Assembly: GCA_037102815.1 (NCBI GenBank)
Contig: BTPP01000002.1
Coordinates: 806,001-870,000, forward strand
Length of the DNA stretch: 64,000 bases
DNA from: Neurospora intermedia
Lineage: Eukaryota; Ascomycota; Sordariomycetes; Sordariales; Sordariaceae
Reading direction: 5' to 3'
A program made the translations under genes and the position numbers. Of this stretch, positions 48,906-58,343 are shown piece after piece. Below the pieces are notes generated by a model that was not told the origin of the DNA, searched no databases, and saw only the letters and a program-made list of their open reading frames with translations. How positions within the stretch are numbered: the stretch's first letter is position 1; every line of letters starts with the position of its first letter.

Positions 48906-49179
48906 AACCTGGAAGGTTTGGTGATATCTTGCGGGCATGTTCAGTGAAGCGATGCTTTTCATCTTTGAATGAGTATTCACCGGGACTGCAAGCACCGCAC
49001 AAGTGAGAGAGAGGGGTTAGAGGTATATAGAAAGCGTGCCACATGGAAATAAGTCAGACCTTCGATGGAAGATGAAGGTATTCCAAGTAAAGGGGCAGAT
49101 CTTGTCGAATTAGGTAACTGTAGTCCAGTTCTTGAAGCACTATTCCTCGTTTCTCGTCCATCCGGCCCTTCTCTCATGT

Positions 49180-49599
49180 CTACCTAAATTTCCTATAATC
49201 CCCATTCTTCTTCTTTCCGCGGTGCGAATGATGGACGGTCTGCCACTCGTTGTGCTCTGAACCGCGACCGACAGACATGGAGGCGGAGGGAACATTCCCG
49301 TTGTTGGAGTCAGTCTTGCTGTACTCGCTTGAGCCAACGGTCGAGATAATCTCCGGATAGTCCATGTCTGCAGGCCATCCCGAAGCGTTGGCTGGTGTAA
49401 TTCTATCCTCCGAATCATAGACTTCGCTCACGTCATCAGGCCATCCCACGAATTTGTCCGAGGCATCACTCCTGTCATCCATCTCGGGAGGCCATCCGGA
49501 GAAGTTGGCTGTGAGATCACCCGATGCATTACTCGAGGGGCTAGAACTGTCTGGCCAGCCGCTACCAGAACGATTTACCCAATCATTGCCAGTAGGGTA
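49180..49599 (-). pseudogene. GW-repeat tail of copy C, displaced into another frame
   Basis: A frame 140 codons long that overlaps the end of copy C's main frame and has no start of its own. It carries four GWP motifs (GSGWPD, FSGWPPEM, FVGWPDDV, ASGWPADM) and a basic end HSHRGKKKNG that aligns with the end of copy B. It is therefore the original C-terminus of copy C, now separated by one frame change in the 49,577-49,599 overlap. No intron with acceptable splice sites and no slippery heptamer was seen. A sequencing error, a real frameshift or a recoding event are the options. Confidence 0.75.
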
Positions 49600-50867
49600 T
49601 CACAACCGTCGGTGGTCGAAATGTGGGCGGGCCATCCAATGGAGTTGTCAGTCCAGTCATCGTTTCTGTCCCAGGTGTTACTGCAACTGCTCGTTGGCTC
49701 GGCCGGGCATGCTCCCTGTGCGACATTGCTGTAGGATGTCGCGTTGTTGACGTCCAGAGGCGCTGGCTTCGTCGTGTAGGTCGTCTTTAGAGGTGATTTC
49801 CATTTCGTGGCTGTGTCCTTTCTGGGCTCTCTGGTGTTGTAGCTCTTCTCACCTCGAGGCTTTCCGCGGCCCTTGTCCTTCGCCTTGGGCATGGCACTTT
49901 GGGCGATATTGTGCTGGTAGATGGTCTGGTTAACCCAATCGAAGGAAATCGGGGTTAGGTCGACCTTCTCATTAAGCCAAGAACCCCACTCAGCTTCTGT
50001 CATCACCAAGAATCGAAGGAACGCGAGAACCTCCGCAACCGTGTCGTTAGTTGCGTTGTGAAGGATGGTCGATGAGTGTCCCTCCAAATCCAATGCTCCA
50101 ACAACGCCCAAAGATGCAAAAACGGTCTCCCCTGCTGTCCGGTAATGGGGGAAACGAAGGCGGAAGGGCATCCATATCTGGAAGTCCCACATTCTGACGT
50201 CCGAGCCGAGGTCCTTCAAGCTGATTCCGGCTTGTCTGAAGATCTTTTCTTCCATCTCCGCACACCAAACGATGATTCTGACTTGCCGCTTGACACCCCT
50301 TTCTTTCTCTTCACCGGTGAGGTTGCTGACCGTGGCTTGCCTCAAGACATTCTTCAGTCTTTCGACCCCCTGCTCCTTGCTGACGCTGATGGTAGACCTC
50401 GCAAACATGCAATGATAGGGCCGCGCTTTGTGCGGCGCTGGGGCCTTGTGTGGCTGCTTGGTGTTCTTGCGATGGTAAAAAGCTGGGCATGTTCTCTCTG
50501 TGATGCCCTTCCACTGGTCGATAACGATATGTTCCGCGGCGATATTCTTTGCAATGCTTTCCAGACTGGGGTTCGAAATTACTCCGCTTGATGGCTCGCC
50601 TTGTCTACCTCTAGGATCATAAGTGGCGATCCCGATTTCCGACATCTTGCCGTAAAAGTCCTGTCCGAACTCTTTGCCCAAGTGGTCGACGCACTCGAAG
50701 TCAACGGCAATGACCACTACGTCCTTGATCTGGTCACGGAAGTCCTCAAGATCTCCGAACGAGTAAACGGCGGGGGGGCTTGATGCGCCGACTCGACCTG
50801 GAATACTGAGGCCTTCATCGAGGTCGCAGGAGTCCGAATCCCAAGTCGAGTCCATAGTGAAAACCAT
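49575..50867 (-). CDS. DEDDh exonuclease-like protein, array copy C (tail out of frame)
   Basis: 430 residues from the ATG at 50,867; the open frame extends 38 codons further up but the upstream start is not ATG and the paralogues align from about here. ExoI AVDFECVDHL (Asp56, Glu58), KMSEIGIATYDPRG, Cys/His cluster CPAFYH...HKARPYHC (Cys127-Cys153), IIVWCAEMEE (198-207), and ExoIII LHNATND (His270-Asp275). The nuclease-like domain is complete. The frame stops shortly after the first GWP motif (SIGWPAH), and the rest of the GW tail is open in another frame directly downstream. The protein may still work as a truncated form. The upstream region shares a ~120-bp block with copy B. Confidence 0.82.
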   Translation of the reverse strand: MVFTMDSTWDSDSCDLDEGLSIPGRVGASSPPAVYSFGDLEDFRDQIKDVVVIAVDFECVDHLGKEFGQDFYGKMSEIGIATYDPRGRQGEPSSGVISNPSLESIAKNIAAEHIVIDQWKGITERTCPAFYHRKNTKQPHKAPAPHKARPYHCMFARSTISVSKEQGVERLKNVLRQATVSNLTGEEKERGVKRQVRIIVWCAEMEEKIFRQAGISLKDLGSDVRMWDFQIWMPFRLRFPHYRTAGETVFASLGVVGALDLEGHSSTILHNATNDTVAEVLAFLRFLVMTEAEWGSWLNEKVDLTPISFDWVNQTIYQHNIAQSAMPKAKDKGRGKPRGEKSYNTREPRKDTATKWKSPLKTTYTTKPAPLDVNNATSYSNVAQGACPAEPTSSCSNTWDRNDDWTDNSIGWPAHISTTDGCDTLLAMIG

Positions 50868-52246
50868 GTTGAAGAGTGTTGGTTGAGGTATTGATGTTGC
50901 TGTTTGCTTTGAGGGTTGATTTAGACTGAATGTAAAGGGTGTTGGAAATGAAAGTTTCAAGGAGGAAGAACTGAAGGTCATCTTCTAGGATTACGGGAGA
51001 GAAACTCGCCAGCCACGGGACATAGTGAATGGGAACGAAACCTCGAGGTTCTATTCCAGGCCGAGCCTGAGGGCCGTCAAGTAATTCGGTCAAGGTTATC
51101 TCCAAGGTTGAGTGATGGTTTCAGGGGCATAACTCGGCGACGCCGTTTCTGCCCGTATAAGGTTTTGTTTCATCCTGGCTCCCGTCCCTTTCCGGACCTT
51201 TATCCTCCACCCGGGCTTCTGAGGTCATTCACGGCTTCTATGTGGATTTGAGACTGAGTAGCATGTATCATGGAAGTACCTATTCACGCCCTATATACTT
51301 CTAGGTACCTCTAGGTACCTCGAGGTGTCAGTCTATTATTACGAGAGTACCTAGCCGGTGAAGGGAACTCACAAGGTTATGCGGATGAGGACAAAACCAA
51401 AATCACAGGTTCCAGTCTCCACGGCCGCTGACAGGACAACCGAGGATACAGAATCCGATCCAAAGACTTGGCGACATTTTGAGGACCTGCTGAGTGTATC
51501 GAGTTGGAATATTGGCTGAACTCCAGTGTACTGCCGCCGTTGTTCATGATCTATATAGGTACTTGTAAGATGTACCTAATCATTCGAGGCTGGGTGGATG
51601 CCACCTGTGTCGATAAAGTCACCTGTGTCGATAAAGTTGTGATATTCGCCTGCCTACCTCTACCTAGGTAGAGTAAGGTACATGCCCGGTGTTTATATGC
51701 GAGGCAAAGACGAGCCACCGAGATGTGCAGGCTAGCCATCTATGCTACCTCTAAGGGCCCCAACCGTCCGTATACCATTACTCCCTGTCCGTAAAGGTTG
51801 ATTCTATGTCATGGCAGGATCATTGGGTGTCAAAAGAGTTTCACAAGTAGAGGTAGGTACCTGTAGACAACCTGAAGGGAGACAGGAATTACTCAAGAAT
51901 AAAAGGTGGAAAGGAATAGACTGAGTTGATACGATCCGGAAAAAGCAGACAAAACCACAAGTCAATGCACAGAAGTGTAATAGCTACTGGGAAATAAAAT
52001 GAGGTAAAGAGCTGCATTGGGTAGAAGTTAAGAAATCTTGAAGTAGCGACCGTTCAAGATGAAACTACCTGCTTGGTAATTTCTGGTTCCTGTAAAAGAG
52101 AATAGAGGTAGGTACCTATCTTTCTCCACTTGCACCTTCCACCCGAAGATAAACCCCTTGGAGGTAGCTGAAGCTAGACCTCCTGCCATACCAAGGACTC
52201 CATGGCCATAGAGGTAGTCAACTTACAAAAGCTCTTGCCCTAACAA
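50868..52246. other. Upstream region of copy C and 3' region of copy D
   Basis: No gene seen. Contains the second copy of the duplicated upstream block (51,340-51,470) and several TAGAGGTACC/TACCTCTA tracts (51,297-51,325, 51,652-51,680, about 51,850 and about 52,105). Confidence 0.55.
51340..51470. repeat. Duplicated upstream block, copy 2
   Basis: Collinear with 48,785-48,905 (GGTGAAGGGAACTC, then TCCAGTCTCCACGGCCGCT, then CAGAATC..). It lies about 500 bp upstream of array copy C and shows that promoters were duplicated along with the genes. Confidence 0.75.
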
Positions 52247-53668
52247 TTACGCAAGCCCAGGGATTTTTCTCGACCCCTCCTCCCGCTTCGCAGCCTTGTT
52301 CTTCCGCTGTCTTTGCTTGCGGGATAGGCCGCCTTGCTTGGTCAGTTTTTGATCTTCCTTCTTCTCAGGTGCCTGGACTTCCAGTGAACTACCCAATGTC
52401 TGCACACTGGAAGGATGAAGATTGAGATTGTTGACGGCCTCGGTGAGGCTGGCGACTTTGGTGGCGGCTTTAGGTGCGTTTTCTTCCTTGGAAGTTGGGA
52501 TTTCTTGTACGGCGGTTGCTTTCTCTTGTAGGAATTGTTGGCTCTGACGATCTTGAGTGGTTGTGCTGGCACCCGGATGGCTACTTCCATGTTTAGGACC
52601 ACGGATGTGGCTGTGATTCTTGTTTCGGAAACCGCCATGTTGGGATCGCTTCTCACGTGCATGTTTCCCATCCGAATGCTTTCCCTTTCCCCACTGCCCG
52701 ACTTTCTGGCGTCCGGTGTCCGGCCTCAAGCTCAAGTTGTGGTCGTAGATTCCCTGATCCACCCAATCAAACGAGATGGGAGCAAAATCGATCCTCTCGT
52801 CAAACCACGTCTTCCATTCGGCCTCAGTCATGACCGTCATACGCAGGAATGACAACAGCTGCGCAACCGTATCGTTGGTTGCGTTGTGAAGGATAGTGGT
52901 CAACGTCGTGCCTAGCACGCCCAAACTGGCGAATGCCATTTCCCCGCTTGCCTGACCGTTGTTGACGCCGTTGTTGAAGCGGATTCTGAACGGGCACCAT
53001 GCCTGAAGGTCCCAACCTTGGATGTCTTTGCCAAGTTCAGGAAGATGGATGTCGGCCTGGCAGAAGATCCGATCTTCGAGGCCGGAATCCCAGAAGAGAA
53101 GTCTCACCTCCCTTTCGTCTCCGTTCTTGATTTCCTCGGCGGTACGATTTTGTGTCGTAAGGCGGCGGAGAAGAGCCTTCAACCAGTTGATAGACTCATC
53201 GCGGCTCAGAACGGTTGACCTTGCGAACTGGCAGTGGTATGGCCGCGCTTTGTGAGGTTTCCCCGACTTGTTTTTGCGACTCTTATGCCAGAAGGCTCGA
53301 CAAGTCACCTCGGTTTCGTGTTTCCACTCATCAATCAGGATGTGATGAGCAGTCGTCAATCGTCCCAAGTCTTCGAGGTGAGTATTAGACTGTGAGGTGG
53401 TCGATGTCGTTTGGGATAGCTTAGAGAGACTAGAGGTAGTTCTTGGGTCGTAAATTGTGATGCCAATCTCTGACATCTTCTCTAGGTCGCTTCCGACGTA
53501 GTTGTCAACAGTCTCGAAGTCGACAGCACAAACGATTACGTGCTTTGTTGAGAACCGGAATGCCTCCAGATCTTTAAAAGAGTACACCGGGGGAGGAGAC
53601 GGTGTAGTCTTACTCTGACGAGGCACCAACGCCTCGTCGTCGAGACTGTCATAGTCGTCGGAGTACAT
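52247..53668 (-). CDS. DEDDh exonuclease-like protein, array copy D
   Basis: 473 residues from the ATG at 53,668. The open frame extends 75 codons further upstream but would start at GTG and would cross the TATA box, so the inner ATG is chosen. ExoI AVDFETVDN (Asp50, Glu52), KMSEIGITIYDPR, Cys/His cluster CRAFWH...HKARPYHC, LLFWDSGLED, and ExoIII LHNATNDTVAQLL. The tail shares the VNNLNLHPS motif with copy B's ANLNLEPS but has no GW. It is glutamine/lysine-rich and ends in a basic LSRKQRQRKNKAAKR stretch. The gene looks intact. A TAGAGGTA motif lies within the coding sequence near 53,430. Confidence 0.87.
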   Translation of the reverse strand: MYSDDYDSLDDEALVPRQSKTTPSPPPVYSFKDLEAFRFSTKHVIVCAVDFETVDNYVGSDLEKMSEIGITIYDPRTTSSLSKLSQTTSTTSQSNTHLEDLGRLTTAHHILIDEWKHETEVTCRAFWHKSRKNKSGKPHKARPYHCQFARSTVLSRDESINWLKALLRRLTTQNRTAEEIKNGDEREVRLLFWDSGLEDRIFCQADIHLPELGKDIQGWDLQAWCPFRIRFNNGVNNGQASGEMAFASLGVLGTTLTTILHNATNDTVAQLLSFLRMTVMTEAEWKTWFDERIDFAPISFDWVDQGIYDHNLSLRPDTGRQKVGQWGKGKHSDGKHAREKRSQHGGFRNKNHSHIRGPKHGSSHPGASTTTQDRQSQQFLQEKATAVQEIPTSKEENAPKAATKVASLTEAVNNLNLHPSSVQTLGSSLEVQAPEKKEDQKLTKQGGLSRKQRQRKNKAAKREEGSRKIPGLA

Positions 53669-53745
53669 CTTGCTTGATTGGACTTGTCTTGACGATAACA
53701 AAGAAGAGGAAGTAAAGAGTTGAGAGAGGAAGGAAAATCGACTTG

Positions 53746-53752
53746 CTTTATA
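53746..53752 (-). promoter_or_regulatory. TATA box of copy D
   Basis: TATAAAG on the minus strand, about 80 bp before the ATG at 53,668. It supports the choice of the inner start codon. Confidence 0.6.
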
Positions 53753-54210
53753 GGAGTTTTCGGGGGAGGAAGACGGGAATATCCAACGCAACGGTTGCAA
53801 AGGTTTGTGATAGAGGAATCCACAGCAGCCGTCACTGAACAAGGTTCTCTTGGTGCTTTTGGGGCCAAACTCGGAGTGAAGGCATTCCAGCACAGGTTCT
53901 ATTCATCTCATCCCATCTATCCACCGGATATCGACCCTTCACGTGCATTTTCGATATTTTGCTTCCCACAGCGCCGTTTGCACGTGACTGCCCTTCATCC
54001 AGGTTTTGGGTTGTAAGGTTTCGTGAGGGGAAAAAACCATGTGTTCAAGTGATAGTGGGCTAGCTGGGTATTATGTGTCCACGCCGAGTCGTCCCAGTGA
54101 ACACCAGCCTGGCCAGACTGGCAACCGTACGGTCAGGGCTTGTAGTGTACCTCTACCTGGACTTGATCGGCTTTTGAGATGGACCTTATACTTATCCACA
54201 GCTACACCTT
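53753..54210. other. Intergenic between copies D and E
   Basis: Upstream region of copy D. No further gene seen. Confidence 0.5.
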
Positions 54211-54686
54211 TTACACTTCCATATTTCTGTCTGCTAGTAAGGATTTTTGTTTGCAATGCTCCTTGGAATGGTCTTCATTTTTCGATCGACTAATCCAATC
54301 ACGGCCGAGGATCGTCAACCTGGTAAGTCGGCAGTGATATGGTCGCGCCGTGTGAGGATTCCGGCCTTCTTCTTCCGGTCTCGATGCCAGAGGGCCTTAC
54401 ACATACCTCTAGTCTCCGTCTCATGCTTCCACTCTTCCACGAGAAAGTGGCTAGCGGTCGTTGACTTCGCTAGATCCTCCATAATGGTATTGGAAGTTGA
54501 GGTACATGTATTGGTGGTTGTTTTTGAGGAGGAAGGACTGTCTCGTGGGTCGTAGACGGCCACCCCGATTTCCGACATCTTCTCCAGGTCGGTCCCGATA
54601 TGGTTGTCTACAGTTTCGAAGTCAATGGCACAGAAAATGGCCTGCTTTATCGACTCTTGAAAGGACTGTAGGTCGTCAAGGAACAA
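54211..54686 (-). pseudogene. Array copy E, N-terminal half lying after the C-terminal half
   Basis: Begins FLDDLQSFQESIKQ without a usable ATG and contains ExoI AIDFETVDNH, KMSEIGVAVYDPRD and the start of the Cys/His cluster (CKALWH). A frame change precedes PHTARPYHC, which is open in another frame to a stop at 54,211. Beyond that the nuclease domain is missing. Closest to copy D in sequence. It joins the C-terminal half of E with no spacer, so the halves are in inverted order. Compared with D it has a three-residue insertion (TRG) encoded by a TAGAGGTA motif. Confidence 0.78.
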
Positions 54687-55237
54687 CTGGCAGATGTATT
54701 TTCCTTGCCATCCGGTTTCTTTGCCTTCTGCTCCTCCACTGAGTTGTTGCTAGAGGTACCTCTAGGTACCGTACCCCGAACAACCGGCGCGGAAGGCGCT
54801 TGTGAGGTGAAGTCGTTAGAGGTATAGTGGGGAGTAGGCTTTGTAACACGTTTGGGCTGCTTGTTGACATAGTGATTGTAAGCAGGGAGTCGTCCCTGAC
54901 CATGCCTGTTGTGGGCATTTCTGTGGAGAGCCCTTGGTCTAATATTGAAATTCTCCTGATAAATATCAAGATTTACCCATGACATGGCCATGGGCACTAG
55001 GTTGCGCAACGATTGGAACCAAAGGTCCCACTCTGTCTTTGTCATAGACAAAATCTTCATCAGGGACAACAACTGCGCGACGCAGTCATTCGTTGCGTTA
55101 TGGAGGTTCAGACCATTTCCCAGAGCGCCCAGCGACTTGAAGGCCTCTTCCCCGCCAGTCTGACCCTTCTGAATGCTCACAGCTCGTGTTACAGTTGGTC
55201 TTTTGAAGGATAAGTTGTCCCGGTAACGCCCTTCCAT
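54647..55237 (-). pseudogene. Array copy E, C-terminal half with its own start
   Basis: A 196-residue frame from an ATG at 55,237. It opens with a family-unlike stretch (MEGRYRDNLSFKRP) and enters the family at GGEEAFKSLGALG, with ExoIII LHNATND, MTKTEWDLWF and VNLDIYQENFNIRP. The tail resembles copy G (TSQAPSAPVVRG). The ExoI half is absent upstream, so catalysis is not expected. The end overlaps the N-terminal half of another copy in a different frame. It may express a short ExoIII-only protein, but a recombination relic is more likely. Two TAGAGGTA motifs lie in the coding sequence (about 54,750 and 54,817). Confidence 0.75.
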
Positions 55238-55375
55238 TGCAACAGGATTATGGATAGGCAGTGTAGTTGAAAGTGTAAGGTGCCATATGATAAGAGGTAA
55301 GGTATGCTGTAATTCCAAATTCTGCTACTTGGTTTTGTTCATGAGTTTGTCTTGCTGTCCCTGTGATCCAATCAC

Positions 55376-55382
55376 GCTATAT
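55376..55382 (-). promoter_or_regulatory. Possible TATA box of copy E
   Basis: TATATAG on the minus strand, about 140 bp before the ATG at 55,237. Weaker than those of A and B. Confidence 0.4.
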
Positions 55383-55719
55383 ACCAGATCGGCTAAATGA
55401 ATTCACCGAGTTTTCCAACGTCTTTTGTTCATCGGAAGCAGCAAATAGCAACCTTTTCTGCCTCGGAAGGCTTTCGAGACCATGAAGAGGAGGAACAAGG
55501 GAGTCTTGAAGATCAAAGTTGTTAAGGAGGTGATCAAAGACTATTTCTTTATGAGTAGAAGCTACGACCATGTTCAATGTCATTTCCACTTGCCATGACC
55601 GGGCATGCAAATCGCATTCTGTCGCTGTAGTGGTAGGAGCAAACTAGAGGTATTACCTGTCTCCTACACATGCCCAATCTCAACGGAATAATCCTTCTCC
55701 CTCCTTTTCATTCCCTCCA

Positions 55720-55747
55720 CCCCCCCCCCCCCCCCCCCCCCCCCCCC
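55720..55747. repeat. Poly-C run (28 nt)
   Basis: An uninterrupted C homopolymer between copies E and F. Its true length may be misread. Confidence 0.85.
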
Positions 55748-55860
55748 GCGGACGATATTGTCTCGCTCCAGGTATCCACAAGTAGAAGTACCTCCAGAAC
55801 GCTGGACCGTGTGTCCACATCCACGAGAAGTGGAATGACCGCTACCCACCGTGAAGGTAT

Positions 55861-56330
55861 CTATCTCCTCCAGGTAGATTTACCCTTTGACGGGTGGGAG
55901 CGGCTGCCCTGGTTCGGCCGAGTCAACCTCTCGTGGAGGCTCCTTGGCCTCATGTTGAAGTTTTGGTTGAAAATCGACGCATTTAGCCAGTCGAAGGCCA
56001 AAGGAGAGGAGTCGATGTAATTCACGAACCAAGTAGTCCACTCCGCCTCCTTCATCGATAGAACCCTCAGTAGGGCAAGCAACTGCGCCACACAGTCGTT
56101 GGTGGCATTATGCAGGTTGAACCCCTCGCCCAGGAAACCGAGCGACGCAAGGAATGTACCTATCTTCGCCCTTGCTTTGTGTCTTGTGACAGCGGATCTG
56201 GAGGATCGACCACAATTGGAGATCCCAGATTGTCACCTCTGAGCCAGTAGCGGTCAGATCAAGGCCGCCGAGATGAAATACTGTCTCTTCCATGTATGCA
56301 GCCCAGTAGAGATGTTCTCATTATCCTTCA
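55861..56330 (-). pseudogene. Array copy F, N-terminally deleted
   Basis: Retains LYWAAYMEETVFHLGGLDL, TIWDLQLWSI, FNLHNATNDCVAQLLALLRVLSM, and WLNASIFNQNFNMRP, spread over more than one frame. The ExoI motif and most of the Cys/His cluster are missing, although a TATA box remains about 90 bp upstream of the remnant. That pattern suggests an internal deletion that removed the N-terminal half. Closest relatives in the array are copies E and G. It ends in a short basic tail at 55,861. Confidence 0.78.
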
Positions 56331-56418
56331 CGAGGGCATAGTCCTGGGCCTTGTAAGGCTTGGTGCTTAAAGAAGTGTTGTGTGAAACGGTAAGCTTGTA
56401 TTAGGTGGTTGACTTCCT

Positions 56419-56426
56419 CTTATATA
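56419..56426 (-). promoter_or_regulatory. TATA box retained by copy F
   Basis: TATATAAG on the minus strand. It shows that the promoter outlived the deletion of the N-terminal coding part. Confidence 0.5.
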
Positions 56427-57128
56427 TTGTCGGCTTTGGGCCAGTTTGGGAGCTGGCTTCACCTTCGGCTAGTAGGATCAATTGGCGATGTCTCGTAGAG
56501 ACTGGGTCCGGCAGCGGGCACGCTGGATGCCGGTAGAAGTACGAATACACATAGTGTTTTGACCTGCTAGTACATACCTAGATAGGTGATGCGTAGATCA
56601 AGTAAAGATATAAAGAAGGGAGGCACGGTCTACTTTGCGTTTAGATGATGAGAAATGTTGCTTTAGGTAGGTAGGTACCTATGCTAGAGGCAGGACACTC
56701 AAAGATAGGTACTAAACTGCCTGTCTCTTTTCTATTCCACCGAGCAAGTACCTCTATATAAGGCAGGTACCCCTATCCACACAGGTGGATAACTTCTTAA
56801 TACCGATAGGCCAAGCTTTTAACTCATGTCACAGCCGGGTCCGAGTTTCCTTCTTCTGGGGCGCACAGCATTTAGACTGCAGTACTTCCTGCCGTTCAGA
56901 GGAAGCGCACCTAATCCCACACCACTATAGGCATGTATCTGTCAATGATAGTATCCTTCTGTCCTTTCCGTCTTCAACCTGGCCATCAAGATATCATTGC
57001 CCTCCTGCTCTCTTTAAACCGCGAAACCGTACCTCTACGTATCTGGGGTAGGCTTGTCCTGGCCGAGCGATTCGACGTACAAGTCTGAAGGGTTCTGGCC
57101 CTTTCCTGGCGTTGAACACACTGTCATC
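56427..57128. other. Intergenic between copies F and G
   Basis: No gene seen. Several TAGGTAGGTACC / TACCTCTA tracts (about 56,663-56,690, 56,745 and 57,030). Confidence 0.5.
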
Positions 57129-58292
57129 TCAGAGGGCCCACTCCACTTCATCTGGCCAACCGGTGCCAACTTCTTCGCTTTGTGAGGCCGCAGCGGCAGT
57201 GGGCTTTTTGTGTGGTGCCATTGCGGATGAGGCTTGGCCTTTTCTGGCCTCGGAAGCTGCCACCTTACCCTGAACAGGCGGCGCGGAAGGAGTCTGGGAG
57301 GTGGTATCATTGCCACTGCGATGGCTCCATTTGCCCTTCGAATAGCCTCTAGCATACTGGTTGCCAGTTTTTCTAGAGGTATGGTGGGTGGAAGGATTGC
57401 GTGAGAAATCACGTAATGTCTTGGGACTTGAACTCAAGTTGTCCTCGAGGATTCCGGTATCGACCCATTCCATGGACAAAGCCGGCAGGTCACGCCGATC
57501 GACGTGCCAAGTCGCCCAGTCCTCCTGGGAAATATACAACAACTGCAAGAGTGCCAGCATCTGCGCCACCGCATCGTTGGTGGCATTGTGGAGTTTGGAG
57601 CCGTCTTCCAAGGCTCCCAAAGACCCAAAGGCTTCCTCTCCCTTGGTCTGCTTCTTCGTAAACCGGATCTGGAATACTGACCAGATCTGCATGTCCCAGA
57701 CCTTGATCCGGGAACTCATACTGGCCAAGTCGATGCCACCCTCACGCAAAATGTCCTCCTCCATACCAGCGGCCCAGAACAAAACGCAAATTTGACGCTC
57801 GACACCATTTTGGACCTCAGCCGTGGTCCTGTTTTGGTGGACAAGTTCTCCGATCAACTGCTTGATGTCGCTCATTGCTTCTTCCGCGGTCCTGAAGATC
57901 GACCTGGCGAATTTGCAGTGGTAAGGTCTGGCGTGATGAGCCTTACTGGGATTTCTGTATGCTCCGCGATGGTAGAAAGCAGGGCATGTCTCTTCTGTAT
58001 ACCGTCGGTACATTTCGATGATGGTGTGGCGTGCATGAATCCGTGCGCCGAGGTCGTCGATCCGGATTTGGTTGGTGTTGGCGGTCTTGTCTCGGGGATC
58101 AAACACGGCGATACCGACTTCGGACATCTTCACGTAGCTCGAGGGCTGTGGTTGGCCTTTCCCTGCTTGAAGGTGATCGACGCCTTCGAAATCCATGGTG
58201 ACGAGGATAGAGTCTTCGACGTCTTTAGCGAAAGCCATCATGTCCGCGTGGTCAACGACCATGGGCGGAGCGGGAGTGGTTGAACCTGGCAT
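57129..58292 (-). CDS. DEDDh exonuclease-like protein, array copy G
   Basis: 387 residues; ATG at 58,292. ExoI TMDFEGVDHL (Asp34, Glu36), KMSEVGIAVFDPRD, complete Cys/His cluster (CPAFYH...HHARPYHC), VLFWAAGMEE, IKVWDMQIWSVFQ, and ExoIII KLHNATND (His235-Asp240). The tail is shorter than in B and ends GTGWPDEVEWAL, matching the end of B (EDVEWAL) and containing one GW motif. Asp is replaced by Ala after the ExoII-region Trp, as in F, while the following Glu-Glu pair is kept. A TATA-like box and a 5'-UTR intron are visible upstream. The gene looks intact. Confidence 0.88.
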   Translation of the reverse strand: MPGSTTPAPPMVVDHADMMAFAKDVEDSILVTMDFEGVDHLQAGKGQPQPSSYVKMSEVGIAVFDPRDKTANTNQIRIDDLGARIHARHTIIEMYRRYTEETCPAFYHRGAYRNPSKAHHARPYHCKFARSIFRTAEEAMSDIKQLIGELVHQNRTTAEVQNGVERQICVLFWAAGMEEDILREGGIDLASMSSRIKVWDMQIWSVFQIRFTKKQTKGEEAFGSLGALEDGSKLHNATNDAVAQMLALLQLLYISQEDWATWHVDRRDLPALSMEWVDTGILEDNLSSSPKTLRDFSRNPSTHHTSRKTGNQYARGYSKGKWSHRSGNDTTSQTPSAPPVQGKVAASEARKGQASSAMAPHKKPTAAAASQSEEVGTGWPDEVEWAL

Positions 58293-58343
58293 GATGACTG
58301 GTTGTGCTGAGTGTAGTAGTTGTACTGAAGTATGATAGGGTAC

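Noticed and set aside
49575-49600. Programmed frameshifting at the end of copy C
   Set aside because: No slippery heptamer or obvious stimulatory structure; mutation or read error is simpler.
53669-53893. N-terminal extension of copy D
   Set aside because: It would start at GTG and run across the TATA box; paralogues align only from the inner ATG.
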